From a virus: a DNA stretch of 64,000 nt. A program made the position numbers and the translations under genes. Below are positions 9,455 through 19,858 of the stretch, in pieces (within the stretch, counting starts at the first letter, position 1; each line of letters opens with the position of its first letter). The notes below the pieces were generated by a model. The model ran no database searches and was not told where the DNA came from. It was given only the letters and a program-made list of their open reading frames with translations. The stretch covers positions 62,001 to 126,000 of IMG/VR virus record IMGVR_UViG_3300025467_000009. One strand, written 5' to 3'.

Positions 9455-10882
9455 ATGGTACTTAATGCTAATTCTACAGTTGTTACAACAAATAGACGAG
9501 TAACTATATTAAATGACCCTTATATAAACCCACTTAATAGTCTTCTTTGGACTACAGGGCAAGACAATAGAGGTTTTCAATATCAAATTGCATTGGATGT
9601 TTTGCCTGCCGGTGTAACTTCAGACATGATTAAACAAGGTCAAACTTGGTTTATTGAAAATACAACTACTGCATATAGATTAAGTCGTTATGTAGGCCAA
9701 ATTAGTGTTAGTACAATTAACGGTGTTACTATTAGTGGTGTACCAACTTCTACTGGACAAATTCTCACTTCAACTAGTATAAGCGGTGCTATCTGGTCAT
9801 CTTCAGTTTCAGTTAGTGGATTACCTGGTCCAACAATTAGTGGTTACATACTTGCTTTAAGTGGTACAACACCTACCTGGACTGCTCAATATCCTGTTGG
9901 TATTAGTGGTCAAGTATTAACTTTAAGTGGTACAGTCCCAACGCCTGTTTGGCAAACACCAAGTGCAGGTGCAGGTATTCCTGCCGGAACAGTTATTGAT
10001 TTTGCAGGTCCTTCAGCAAATGTACCTACAGGTTATTTAATTTGTGATGGTGCAAGTTATAGTACAACAATTTACGCTACTCTATTTTCCGCAATTGCCT
10101 ATACTTGGGGTGGTTCTGGTGCAAGTTTTAATGTTCCAGACTTAAGAGGTAAAGTTACAATTGGAGTTAGTGGAACAGCATATCCTCTTGCTGCACTTGG
10201 CGGAGAGTTTATGCACACACTCCAAAGTGGAGAAACTCCTCTCAATGTCCACACTCATACCTTTACAGTCCCAAGTTCTACAGGAACAACTAGTACAGGT
10301 ACAAGTTCTAGTGTAAGTCTTAGTATCCCAGGTAGTACTTATAGTACAGGAACTGGTACCACAGGTTCAACTACTACTGTAGCGGCTGCTGGTACTATTG
10401 GTTCAGGAAGTACAGGAAGTGGTACTGCTAATATTAGTGCTAGTACAAGTGTAAGTATATCAGATCCTGGTCACACACATAGTGCTGGATCTTATGCTTT
10501 TATGGTATACAATACTGGTGGTGGTGGAAACCTTTATGGTAGCGGAACCCCTAGTAATCACTTTGGTACTGCTAACCCAACTCAATCTGCAACAACAGGT
10601 ATTACTTCTAGTGCTACTACTTCTGCTAGTGACTCTGGTCACACCCACAGTCTATCTGGTGCAAGTTTTACTGTACCTTCACTCACTGTCAATAGTGCTT
10701 CTATACCTGCACTTTCTATTCCTGCAATGACTGTTGGTGGTAGTGTAGCTATTCCTGGTCTTAATTTTACAGTTCCTGCTCAAACCGGACTTAACACCAG
10801 TAACAACACCGCAATTACTAGTGTTTCAGGTCACAATAATATGCAGCCATATGCTGTAGTTTACAAGATTATCAAGACTTAA
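9455..10882 (+). CDS. Tail fibre/collar-domain protein
   Basis: 475 residues. Residues 175-250 form a phage tail collar domain: PAGTVIDFAGP, PTGYLICDGASY, FNVPDLRGKVTIG, as in short tail fibre proteins. The following region is Ser/Thr/Gly-rich with repeated HTH segments (VHTHTF, PGHTHS, SGHTHS), the metal-binding His-X-His pattern of fibre shafts. It ends with the HNNMQPYAVVYKIIK type terminus common in collar fibres. It probably contacts the host surface. Confidence 0.8.
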   Translation: MVLNANSTVVTTNRRVTILNDPYINPLNSLLWTTGQDNRGFQYQIALDVLPAGVTSDMIKQGQTWFIENTTTAYRLSRYVGQISVSTINGVTISGVPTSTGQILTSTSISGAIWSSSVSVSGLPGPTISGYILALSGTTPTWTAQYPVGISGQVLTLSGTVPTPVWQTPSAGAGIPAGTVIDFAGPSANVPTGYLICDGASYSTTIYATLFSAIAYTWGGSGASFNVPDLRGKVTIGVSGTAYPLAALGGEFMHTLQSGETPLNVHTHTFTVPSSTGTTSTGTSSSVSLSIPGSTYSTGTGTTGSTTTVAAAGTIGSGSTGSGTANISASTSVSISDPGHTHSAGSYAFMVYNTGGGGNLYGSGTPSNHFGTANPTQSATTGITSSATTSASDSGHTHSLSGASFTVPSLTVNSASIPALSIPAMTVGGSVAIPGLNFTVPAQTGLNTSNNTAITSVSGHNNMQPYAVVYKIIKT

Positions 10883-10913
10883 TGTACTCAACATCTAAAC
10901 TTAAGGAAGTAAT

Positions 10914-11369
10914 ATGAAAAGCATGCAAGTTTCCAATGGGGATCTTGTACTAGATAGTGGTGGAAGACTTCAATTTGTTGTAGGCTCTAACAAATTAGTC
11001 CAAGACTTAGCACTCTGGTTAGAAGAACAATACGGTATTGGCTATACTACACCAAACTTTGGTAGTACACTTTATTCAATGATTGGTGGGCCAATCACTT
11101 CTAGTACCTTATCTCAAGTTCAAGCAGAAATTCAAAGAATAATTTCACTTTATTCTGCCCAGCAACTTCAAAATCTTCAAAACCTTCAACAAAGTTCTCA
11201 ATTAAGTTACTATAACAAGTCTGAAATTATTCAAAGTGTTGGAGACATAACTGTTCTACAAGGAACTGGTTTTATAAATGCTACTGTTGCTATTTCTACT
11301 TTAAATGGCCAACAATTTGCACTAAATCTATTAATCACACCAAACGGAATACAGGTTAACAATGGCTGA
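10914..11369 (+). CDS. Baseplate wedge protein, gp25/GpW-like
   Basis: 151 residues. The N-terminal segment (DLVLDSGGRLQFVVGSNKLVQDLALWLEE..GIGYTTPNFGSTLY) matches the general pattern of the gp25-like baseplate wedge family, which resembles lysozyme only in name. Start after AAGGAAGTAAT. It overlaps the next gene by 8 bp. Baseplate gp25 plus the J-like protein downstream argue for a contractile tail. Confidence 0.75.
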   Translation: MKSMQVSNGDLVLDSGGRLQFVVGSNKLVQDLALWLEEQYGIGYTTPNFGSTLYSMIGGPITSSTLSQVQAEIQRIISLYSAQQLQNLQNLQQSSQLSYYNKSEIIQSVGDITVLQGTGFINATVAISTLNGQQFALNLLITPNGIQVNNG

Positions 11370-13914
11370 TACAAATACTATATTAACTAGACTATTAACC
11401 TCACTTTCAGTTTCTGACCCAACTTGGGACACAACTGTAGGTAGTGCTACTTATAAGATTATGGAGTCAGTAGCACAAGAAATAGCAAATGCTACCAATA
11501 ACTCAACTCTGCTTACTTATGGTTTGGATGTTACAAGTTATTTTGGTTCAGAACTTGACGCCTTTGTAAACATTTTTGGTATTACTAGACAACTTGGTAC
11601 TCGTTCCATTGGTACTGCTGTTTTTAGCACAACAAGTCCTGCAGTACAAAACTATGATGTCCCGCTAGGCACCCAAGTTTCAGCAAACCTTAATCAATAC
11701 TTTACCAATGTTGCTTTTACAACAACTAGCCCTGCAACTGTAGCAAGTGGTCAAACAAGTGTTAATGTTCCAATTATTTCAACACTTCCTGGTTCTTTCA
11801 ATAACCTAGACCCAAATACCATAACTAAAATTACAAGTCCTTTGGTAGGTGTAACCACAGTAACTAATACTTACCCACTTTCAGGTGGTAGTGATACTGA
11901 AACTGATAGTCAACTTCAACAAAGATTCTTAAACACTGCTTTCTCTAACTTTGCAGGGACAATTTCTAAGTTTCAATCTATTGCTCAACAAAATCCTTCT
12001 GTCACTCAAACTAATATAGTTAATGCTCAACAAAATTATTCTGAAAATCTTCAAATTGGTACAGTAATTAGTGGTTCAGCAGCTTTTAATATTGGGTTGC
12101 AAACCCAAGCACAACTTATAGCAATATCTGGAAGTTTGGTTGCTTCAGGTTACTTGGGAACACTAGAACCAAATGTTTCTATACCAATTTCAAGTACCAC
12201 TCCTGCTAGTATTTATACAGGAACTGTTACTTATGACGGAACGAACTATAACCTTTCAGGAACAGCACCTACTGCAAGTGGTTACTTAAACATTGCTTAT
12301 GTCTATTCTGGTACTGCACCAACTACTTTAAATGGTACAAGTACTTTTGCAAACGTTGCAACTGCTATTAGTGGTCTACTAAATAGCATTTCTTTGAATT
12401 ATCAAAATACAATTGGTATTACAGTAACTGGTACCAACGCTGTTGTATCAAGTGGTGTTACTGTAACTTTTAACCAAAACATTCCTTGGAATATTATAGT
12501 TACTAGTGGTTCAAATACTACCGCTGTTAATACTATCTATAGTAAGATTCCAGATTCACAATTTAGTTATCCGGCAGGTTATGAAGTTGTTGGTACTAAC
12601 TTAAATTCACCTAATCAAACTATATTTACAAGAAATGTTGATTACACTTATTACCAAAATATTAGTGGAACTTGTGCTCCTAGAGTAACTTTCATACCAG
12701 GACCAAATAACTCTCCTGCAACTTATACCGGGGCGACTGTTCAACTTCAATCTACTTACACACCAATTAGTAGTAGAACAATTATTTCAGGTGGTCAAAT
12801 ACTAAACTCTAATTTTGTTGATATTTTTATTAATAGTACAAATACCCAAACCGCAACAGAACAAGTTGTAATGGTAACTAGTAATACAATTACTACAAGT
12901 GGTCTTGGTGGTTCTTACCAAGCAAATAATTTTGTTCAAGCAAATGGTTCTATGCCTACCGTTGGTGACTATTATATTAATTTTACCCAAGATCCAATTG
13001 CCAACTTTCCTAACCAAGTTGTTTCAGGGAATGTTCCAAGTTATATTACTTTTGGAAGTATAAGTTTCCCAATTGCAATTGACCCTGTAACTACAAATGG
13101 CACAACTTTAGTAGCATCTGGCCTCTCAGGTACAAATGTTCTTTATACTTCTACTTCAATCTCCGGATTGCAAGTAGGTTTGGTAATTAGTGGTACTTAC
13201 GGGAACAATACAATTTCTGGAATTGGAACAGGAAACTATATTACTTCTTTGATTCCTGGTAACCCTAACCAAATTGTTCTTGCAAATAACCTTACAAGTA
13301 ACATCGCTTCTAATAATACTAGTTGGGTTTCTGTTTCATACCCTGTCTATGACAATACAAAAACTGCAGGAAGTATATTAGACATAGGTGGTGTTGCCCT
13401 AAAAGCAGTTGACCCTACAGGAAGTTATTTAACCAATTATCCTAGTTCTGTTAATTACCAGGTAGGAACTATTTCACACAGTTACTATGCAGATGTTGTA
13501 AGTGTTGACAATCTTTCTCAACAAAGTAGAGTTGTTGGTTCAAACACACTAACTCATATAGCAAAGTTCTTGCCACTAGCAATAAATTTCTCAGTTGTCT
13601 ATACTCCTAATACAAACCCAATTGTTGCTAACACATCTATTCAAAATGCAGTTACAAATTATTTAAATTCTGTAACCTTTGGTTCTTCAGTTAGTATTGC
13701 TTCTTTACTAAGTGCAGCCGCAAATTCAACTGGAGTACAAGCAATTAGAATTTCAACTCAAGCAGACAACCCAATTAATTATGGTATTTCAATTTATAAT
13801 ATAGACAACACTATTTCTAGTGGACCATATTTTAAAGATATACTATTAGCAAATAATCAACTACCTACTGTTTGGCAAATAAACTATACAGTATTTGGAG
13901 TTAATAACTTCTAA
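11362..13914 (+). CDS. Baseplate J-like wedge protein
   Basis: 850 residues. The N-terminal half has the baseplate J pattern: tether helix, AFVNIFGITRQLGTRSIGTAVF, a beta-rich VPLGTQVS segment, then LSGGSDTETDSQLQQRFL. The C-terminal region resembles the J/gp6 family end (FLPLAINFSVVYTPN, ITNYLNSV-like). A long Ser/Thr/Gly insertion lies between. It follows the gp25-like gene as in many myoviruses, and its stop overlaps the next ATG (TAATGG at 13912). Confidence 0.8.
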   Translation: MADTNTILTRLLTSLSVSDPTWDTTVGSATYKIMESVAQEIANATNNSTLLTYGLDVTSYFGSELDAFVNIFGITRQLGTRSIGTAVFSTTSPAVQNYDVPLGTQVSANLNQYFTNVAFTTTSPATVASGQTSVNVPIISTLPGSFNNLDPNTITKITSPLVGVTTVTNTYPLSGGSDTETDSQLQQRFLNTAFSNFAGTISKFQSIAQQNPSVTQTNIVNAQQNYSENLQIGTVISGSAAFNIGLQTQAQLIAISGSLVASGYLGTLEPNVSIPISSTTPASIYTGTVTYDGTNYNLSGTAPTASGYLNIAYVYSGTAPTTLNGTSTFANVATAISGLLNSISLNYQNTIGITVTGTNAVVSSGVTVTFNQNIPWNIIVTSGSNTTAVNTIYSKIPDSQFSYPAGYEVVGTNLNSPNQTIFTRNVDYTYYQNISGTCAPRVTFIPGPNNSPATYTGATVQLQSTYTPISSRTIISGGQILNSNFVDIFINSTNTQTATEQVVMVTSNTITTSGLGGSYQANNFVQANGSMPTVGDYYINFTQDPIANFPNQVVSGNVPSYITFGSISFPIAIDPVTTNGTTLVASGLSGTNVLYTSTSISGLQVGLVISGTYGNNTISGIGTGNYITSLIPGNPNQIVLANNLTSNIASNNTSWVSVSYPVYDNTKTAGSILDIGGVALKAVDPTGSYLTNYPSSVNYQVGTISHSYYADVVSVDNLSQQSRVVGSNTLTHIAKFLPLAINFSVVYTPNTNPIVANTSIQNAVTNYLNSVTFGSSVSIASLLSAAANSTGVQAIRISTQADNPINYGISIYNIDNTISSGPYFKDILLANNQLPTVWQINYTVFGVNNF

Positions 13915-14903
13915 TGGCTACAGGTAATTCACTACCCTTAAATATAAGTCAAACACTTTCTTGGAAAACTAGAAATTTCCCAGACAATGTTTATGACTTT
14001 AACCCAGGAGACTTATTAACAATATTAATGAGTTCCCTATTAGGAAATGCAGGTACAGGTCAACTTTCAGCATCTCAAATAGCTGCAAGATTAACTCAAC
14101 AATATGTTCAATTTTCAGATCTAGAAAATACAATTGGTGAATTACTTAATGCTCCTAGACTTACTACTGAATTTTACAATACTCCTGTAAACCCATTTAC
14201 TGACCAACTTACACCAAAACAATGGAATGATGTCTTTATTAAAGACTCAAACTATCGTGAAAGATTGATTGCTTTAATGACTGCCTTATTAAAAGGTGGG
14301 ACTGTTCAAGGTATTCAGGCAACCGCTGAAGCAACAGCACAAGTTCAGGCACTTGTAATTGAAAACTGGACTACAGCAAGCGGTGTAGTTAGTGCAAATG
14401 GTTGGAGTAATGGTTTTGGTTCTCAAGAAACAATACTTGTTTATAATGCTCCTAGTGGGTTGACTGTAAGTAACGTTCAAAGAACAGCAATACTTAATTC
14501 ATTAAAAAAAGTATCACCAATTGGTACAGTTATAACTCAAGTATCTGGAAATATAAATAATTTTTCTCCTGTACCCTACACACCAATTTCTGATAATTCA
14601 GAACTATTTACATTTACTAGAGTAGTTACTGCTAATAATATTAATACCCCTTCTTATGCAATTAATAATCAAAGTCCTTCTGTTTATACAAGATATTGGT
14701 TAGAAAATGGTAAACCTATAACCGCACCTAATTTTGCTTTTACAACTTCTCAAGAAGTTTCAATTGATGTTACTACAAATGTATCAACTGTTACCATAAC
14801 ACCAGTTACAGCAAGTGGTCAAACTTTGAATTCGTATACTACACAATACCCCCTTGGTGCACCAACCTTGCCCGTTACAAGCACAGTTTTTGGAGCTCAA
14901 TAA
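13914..14903 (+). CDS. Baseplate/tail protein downstream of J
   Basis: 329 residues. The helical middle (SDLENTIGELLNAPRLTTEF, NYRERLIALMTALLKGGT) recalls proteins that follow baseplate J in contractile tails. The C-terminal half is Thr/Val-rich and may be a beta domain. The stop overlaps the next start (TAATG). Assigned by position. Confidence 0.55.
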   Translation: MATGNSLPLNISQTLSWKTRNFPDNVYDFNPGDLLTILMSSLLGNAGTGQLSASQIAARLTQQYVQFSDLENTIGELLNAPRLTTEFYNTPVNPFTDQLTPKQWNDVFIKDSNYRERLIALMTALLKGGTVQGIQATAEATAQVQALVIENWTTASGVVSANGWSNGFGSQETILVYNAPSGLTVSNVQRTAILNSLKKVSPIGTVITQVSGNINNFSPVPYTPISDNSELFTFTRVVTANNINTPSYAINNQSPSVYTRYWLENGKPITAPNFAFTTSQEVSIDVTTNVSTVTITPVTASGQTLNSYTTQYPLGAPTLPVTSTVFGAQ

Positions 14904-17875
14904 TGACACTACACCCTAAAAAATTAAATCCTTTAAAAACTTACTTAAATGGTAGTAATCCACCAATGACAGTGGACGGATTGATAGTTGACGGTGTTTA
15001 TGCAGTCACCGGAGTTATTGACACAATTACTCAAACTACAGATACTTATCAAGACCCACTAACTAACCAAACTAGTAATATTGGTGCATATTCATTCCCC
15101 CAGACTCCAAATGTTAATGAATGGTATTCAGGAATAGTTGATGACCAAGTAAATACTACTTACAATTTAGCTTTTCAATTTAACAGAGACACTTACTGTA
15201 ATACAGTTAGTTTTAGTTTACTTCAAGTTCCTGTTAATTGGACACTAAATCTTATAACACCAAGCGGAACAACCCAACTATCAACTGGTGCTATAACTGA
15301 GTATAACACAGATTACTGGCAATACATAGTTGTGCCCTTAGGTCAAACTTACCTTCTTACATCTTCAAACTCTTCACTTCAACTTGTACTTACTAAAAGG
15401 CCTACAAATACACAATACCAACTTGGTGTAAGTAACTTTTTATTTAAACTAAATGTTCAAACTTTACAGGATATAACAGTTAATAACACGGTTGTTTCTG
15501 GTATTACAACGCAAAGTATACTTGGTTTTGTAGAAAATTACAACCCTACTGTTTACAGTATCAATAATATTAATGATAATGACTCTACTACTTATTGGAA
15601 GTGTTCCCCACAACCTGTAGGAGATTCAGTTGTATATTTTGTAATTGATATGGGTTCTTTACAGTCTATAAATAAAATGTATATAGACCCATTATACACA
15701 GGGACAATTTTTAATCTTTACTATTCTTTTGATAATAGTTACTGGTATCCTGTTCAAAGAGACTTTAGGCTTAAAAAAGGTATTTATCAATTGCCTACAA
15801 TTTCTGCTCGTTATTTAAAGTTTGAATTCACTCAACTTACACCAGAACCTTATGACTTAAAGTTAGATTCTATCCAAAAAGTTATTAGTGTTTTCCCTGA
15901 CTGGGTTGACAATTTTTATACAAACTCAGAAAGAGCAATCCCAGATATTGCTAATCAAAATTATGTATTTAGTTCAGCAGTCACACCAACTACTAATTAT
16001 AATACAAATATTTCTTCAAACTCCTTCTATGGTGCAAGTGCAAGTACTTTAAATAGTTTAAATGCAATTGGGAATAACTCTTCTTCAAATTTTGTTAACT
16101 CTAATACAACTATTACTGACCCCACAGTAAGTTATAAGACTGTCGAAAGTGTTGCCGGCCTTGGCTCAACATATAACCCAGTTACTGATGTTGCATTTAT
16201 TAGTCGTAGATTCCCTTATGTAACACAACATATTTACAAACAAGTTCCAGTAAATCAAACTTGGCATGAAGCTTATTTTACAGGTATTAAGTCATTGAGT
16301 CTTTATGGTACTGACCAAACAGTTCAAATGGATTACCCTGACTTTACAGATTATTTAACAAATAACACAACAACAATTGTAAGTGGTTCAAGTACAGCTA
16401 CTTTTAGAACTCCTTCAATTATAAATACTACTATAAGTGGTGTAACCTACTCGGTTGTTAGTGGTATGGGTTACACAGGCCTTGCTGGTACACAACTAAT
16501 AACAAAAAACTTAAAAACTTTTAGTAATTATCCAAGCTTTAAGTTTGCTGCTTTAAGTAGTGACTGGGTTCCTTATTTGACAAATGCCCAAACAGTACTA
16601 CTAGGTTCAAATCTTGCAAACTTAGGTATTACTACTAGTGGTATATCAACTGTTTCTAACATACAAGGTAGTACAAACTATGGTGTATGGAGTTTTGTAC
16701 CTAGTGGTAACCCTGTTCAAACTTATGTTCAATCGGCAGTTGTTGGTGGAGGCCAAAACCTTTTAACTACAGCAGAAGCATTTGTTATAAGTGGAACAGG
16801 ATGGTCCGGTCCCTTAAGTGCAAATAGTGTTGTTACAAATGCATCTATTTCAGGTGTTACTAGTATTGGTTTGCCGGTATCAACAAATGTTTCTTGGGGT
16901 CAACCTGATTATGGTAATACAGATTTTGGTTCTGATGCTTATAGTGTTACTCCATCCTTGGGTGCTATTCAACTTAGAGGATATACATTTATAATTACTG
17001 CAAGTGGTTCAGGTTCTGTTACTACTAATGTTACGTATAGTGGTGCTGGTGGGGTAACAACAAGTGGTTACACTACAAACATAAGTGGTGCAAACCAATT
17101 CTTGACATTTACAACTACTCAACCACTTAATACAAGTAGTGTAAGTTTTTCAATAGCAGTTTCTGGAACTGTTGGTTTAAGTCAAGCAGGATACTTCCTT
17201 GGTTCAAGTGGATTCACACCATCTTCATGGACACGGCCTTTGGTAACTAGTGGTATGAGAATTTCTGCAGTTTCAAGAATATACCTTCCTAATACTAGTT
17301 TTGGAACTTACAAATGTACACTTTATTCAAATGGTGTTGAGCTTGCCCACAAGCAATTTTCAAATATACCACCACGCACTTGGGTTGACATTGAAGTTCC
17401 CTTTACACTTGTTTCAGGTTACTACAATTCAAACAACTTTAGTACAAGACTAACTCAAACAAATGGCCAAGGAGAGTCTTATGACCTTGCAATGTTTGGA
17501 ATCTTCTATAATCCAGTAACATGGGAGTATTGCTCAGATGGTACAGGGAATAACTGGAATTGGATTACCACAGGAATTAATGACCCTGATGCCACTATTA
17601 ATCTAAGGGCTCCTAGCAACCAGATACAACTTAGAGGAACTATTCTTCAAGATAACGCACAAATTTCTTCTTTAACATTAGTCCCTAATTATACTCAAAG
17701 TCCTTACTACAGTACAACTCAAATTAATTATGTAGGAGATCCAAAGACAAATGAACTAAGTTGGAAGAGAACACCTGCTCAAAGACCACTATTCCAATTA
17801 AGGTCAGAACTACACCCTTCTCAATACGATATTGGTGTTCTGATGAACATAAGTTACCCATATTATCTAGATTAA
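14903..17875 (+). CDS. Large tail protein with discoidin (F5/8 type C)-like domains
   Basis: 990 residues. Around 215-330 there is a discoidin-like galactose-binding module: NINDNDSTTYWKC, VVYFVIDMGSLQSINKMYI, LYYSFDNSYWYPV, ARYLKFEFTQL. An earlier segment at about 75-190 (DDQVNTTYNLAFQFNRDTYCNTVSF) may be a second copy. The rest is Ser/Thr/Gly-rich with repeated SG-containing strands. Such domains usually bind carbohydrate, so adhesion to the host surface is likely. It ends the tail operon. Confidence 0.65.
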   Translation: MTLHPKKLNPLKTYLNGSNPPMTVDGLIVDGVYAVTGVIDTITQTTDTYQDPLTNQTSNIGAYSFPQTPNVNEWYSGIVDDQVNTTYNLAFQFNRDTYCNTVSFSLLQVPVNWTLNLITPSGTTQLSTGAITEYNTDYWQYIVVPLGQTYLLTSSNSSLQLVLTKRPTNTQYQLGVSNFLFKLNVQTLQDITVNNTVVSGITTQSILGFVENYNPTVYSINNINDNDSTTYWKCSPQPVGDSVVYFVIDMGSLQSINKMYIDPLYTGTIFNLYYSFDNSYWYPVQRDFRLKKGIYQLPTISARYLKFEFTQLTPEPYDLKLDSIQKVISVFPDWVDNFYTNSERAIPDIANQNYVFSSAVTPTTNYNTNISSNSFYGASASTLNSLNAIGNNSSSNFVNSNTTITDPTVSYKTVESVAGLGSTYNPVTDVAFISRRFPYVTQHIYKQVPVNQTWHEAYFTGIKSLSLYGTDQTVQMDYPDFTDYLTNNTTTIVSGSSTATFRTPSIINTTISGVTYSVVSGMGYTGLAGTQLITKNLKTFSNYPSFKFAALSSDWVPYLTNAQTVLLGSNLANLGITTSGISTVSNIQGSTNYGVWSFVPSGNPVQTYVQSAVVGGGQNLLTTAEAFVISGTGWSGPLSANSVVTNASISGVTSIGLPVSTNVSWGQPDYGNTDFGSDAYSVTPSLGAIQLRGYTFIITASGSGSVTTNVTYSGAGGVTTSGYTTNISGANQFLTFTTTQPLNTSSVSFSIAVSGTVGLSQAGYFLGSSGFTPSSWTRPLVTSGMRISAVSRIYLPNTSFGTYKCTLYSNGVELAHKQFSNIPPRTWVDIEVPFTLVSGYYNSNNFSTRLTQTNGQGESYDLAMFGIFYNPVTWEYCSDGTGNNWNWITTGINDPDATINLRAPSNQIQLRGTILQDNAQISSLTLVPNYTQSPYYSTTQINYVGDPKTNELSWKRTPAQRPLFQLRSELHPSQYDIGVLMNISYPYYLD

Positions 17876-17878
17876 CTC

Positions 17879-17907
17879 TTGATTTTATAGAGTTTATCTA
17901 TTAAAAT
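17879..17907 (+). promoter_or_regulatory. Promoter TTGATT-17-TAAAAT
   Basis: TTGATT (17879-17884), 17 bp, TAAAAT (17902-17907). The -35 lies 3 bp after the stop of the tail gene. The predicted transcription start falls at about the second ATG of the helicase gene, implying a leaderless or nearly leaderless message. Confidence 0.65.
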
Positions 17908-17914
17908 TATGACC

Positions 17915-19765
17915 ATGTCACAGAATACTGTATTCATACAGAAGAGTGAGTTACTCAATGGAGTATTAAGATACTCATCTCTCACACCTCTAGATAAAAA
18001 CTATATTGACCCTTATGGTACACTAAGAAATAGAGACAGACTAGTTGAATTTCATAATCAACTTGAATCTGATGGTTATGTTTTTAAGTTTCAAGATGAT
18101 GAGGCTGAAACTTTATATAATAAGCTTTATAATTCAATTACTAATAACTTTGATGTATCATCACCTTTCTTATTAAGTAATAAATTATTTCCTTTTCAAA
18201 ATATAGGCCTTAACATGGTCTGGAATCAAGTAAAAAATGATGATTGTAACAGAATCTTAATCCAATGGGATACAGGTGCTGGTAAAACACTTCTCAGTTG
18301 TTTAATAAGTCAAAAGTTGTTTCAAGAAGATTTAGTAGATATTGTACTGGTTTTTTGTAAAAAAATTAAACAACATGACTGGGAGCAAGAGTTTAAACGT
18401 ATGACTACTTGTTCAGTTGCAAAAGTTGGTGAGCTTGAAAGAAGCAAAAGACACAAGTTTTACAAAGAAGACAATAGTCAAGTATTAGTTCTTAACTACG
18501 AAAAAGTTCGTGGTCCTAGTATGGTTAAAAAAGCAGGAGTAAGAGGAAAAGTTGCGGATTATTCCCGTACTGACCTTCAACAAATTCTTGAAAAAATTGA
18601 AGGCAAGAGAGTTCTAGTTGTAATTGATGAAGCACAAAAAATCAATACAGGAACTAGTTTGCTCAGTGAAGGTTTTGAGACACTTCTTAGTAAGAATGAA
18701 GGAACCAAATGTCTTGCACTAACAGCAACTCCTTACACAACTAGTCCTTTAAATATTAGAAATATTTTTACAACTATTAGTCCTGGTATCCCTGGGGTTA
18801 GTGACCTTACAAGAGATGAATTTAAAAGAGTTTATGCTAAAGAACTAGAGGTATTTGAACGTGGTTATGTTCGTGAACTTTATGTTAGAGAGTGGGACCG
18901 TACCAAATTACCACTCCTTGGTAAGAAACATGAAAACTGGACTCACATTGCAATGAAAAGTGACCCCCACATTGCTAAGCAGTTTCCAGAAAGTATGCCG
19001 AAGAGAATAGTTTACCAACTTTCTGACCAAGATCGTATTGTTTATGATTGGGCAGAAGAAGAGGCAAGGGCACGTTACAATCCAGATAACCCTGTTTCAA
19101 GTTGGGCCTATATTGATACTTTAAGAATGATTTGTAACACAACCGAAGGCCTTAGGAATAGTGAAAGTAAGTTTGCTAAAGAAATAGTTGAACAATTTGA
19201 TGATTTGATTTCTATTGAAAACAGTGCTAAGTATCAATTGATTGAAAGTAACCTTGAGACAATTTTTGAAGCAAATGAAAAAGTAGTATTGTTTACTTTC
19301 TGGACACATGGGACACTATTCCCATACCTTGAAGCTTTAAAGAAAAAATTTTCTGGAGTTCCTATCCTACCAATTTGGGGTGTAGGTATGAAGTCAGAAG
19401 AGACAACCCGTAACATTCAAACTTTTAATTCAACTAAAGGTCCTGCAGTGTTACTTACAAGTGATGTTGGTCAGGAAGGACTAAATCTATATGCACCATA
19501 TCTTTGGAACATCGAAATTCCCAGGACTTATGCAGAATACAAACAACGGAAAGACCGTATCAATCGTGCAGATTCCCGTTCAAAGGGCATTAGTAATACC
19601 TGGATCTACCGTCCAGTCGCAGTGGGAACTATTGAGGAGCGGGTGGATGGCAAAATTCTTAGAAGAAGATCTGAAGCAGAAGCCATTCGAGGTGTAGTAG
19701 ATGAGAATGTAGATATGGATGACACCATTGAAATGACACCAAAAGGTTTGTTATTTAATTCTTGA
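17915..19765 (+). CDS. SF2 (SNF2-like) DNA helicase/ATPase
   Basis: About 616 residues. Motifs of superfamily 2: IQWDTGAGKTLLS (Walker A, near 120), VLVVIDEAQK (DEAQ-type box II), LALTATPY (motif III), and in the second RecA domain VLLTSDVGQEGLNL and YKQRKDRINRADS (motifs V and VI). It likely remodels DNA or protein-DNA complexes. ATG 17915 is preferred to ATG 17909 because the promoter -10 ends at 17907; neither has a visible Shine-Dalgarno sequence. Confidence 0.8.
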   Translation: MSQNTVFIQKSELLNGVLRYSSLTPLDKNYIDPYGTLRNRDRLVEFHNQLESDGYVFKFQDDEAETLYNKLYNSITNNFDVSSPFLLSNKLFPFQNIGLNMVWNQVKNDDCNRILIQWDTGAGKTLLSCLISQKLFQEDLVDIVLVFCKKIKQHDWEQEFKRMTTCSVAKVGELERSKRHKFYKEDNSQVLVLNYEKVRGPSMVKKAGVRGKVADYSRTDLQQILEKIEGKRVLVVIDEAQKINTGTSLLSEGFETLLSKNEGTKCLALTATPYTTSPLNIRNIFTTISPGIPGVSDLTRDEFKRVYAKELEVFERGYVRELYVREWDRTKLPLLGKKHENWTHIAMKSDPHIAKQFPESMPKRIVYQLSDQDRIVYDWAEEEARARYNPDNPVSSWAYIDTLRMICNTTEGLRNSESKFAKEIVEQFDDLISIENSAKYQLIESNLETIFEANEKVVLFTFWTHGTLFPYLEALKKKFSGVPILPIWGVGMKSEETTRNIQTFNSTKGPAVLLTSDVGQEGLNLYAPYLWNIEIPRTYAEYKQRKDRINRADSRSKGISNTWIYRPVAVGTIEERVDGKILRRRSEAEAIRGVVDENVDMDDTIEMTPKGLLFNS

Positions 19766-19790
19766 AATCAAGAGTAGCTTGTTATATACT
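19762..19790 (+). promoter_or_regulatory. Promoter TTGAAA-17-TATACT
   Basis: TTGAAA (19762-19767), 17 bp, TATACT (19785-19790), overlapping the helicase stop codon. It would drive the Rpf-like gene with a leader of about 60 bases that carries a GAGAGGAG motif at about 19804 but no clear ORF after it. Confidence 0.55.
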
Positions 19791-19858
19791 TCATTAATCA
19801 AACGAGAGGAGAAATTATAGTAACTAAATGTTCTTATTAATCTAACATTGGAGTAATT

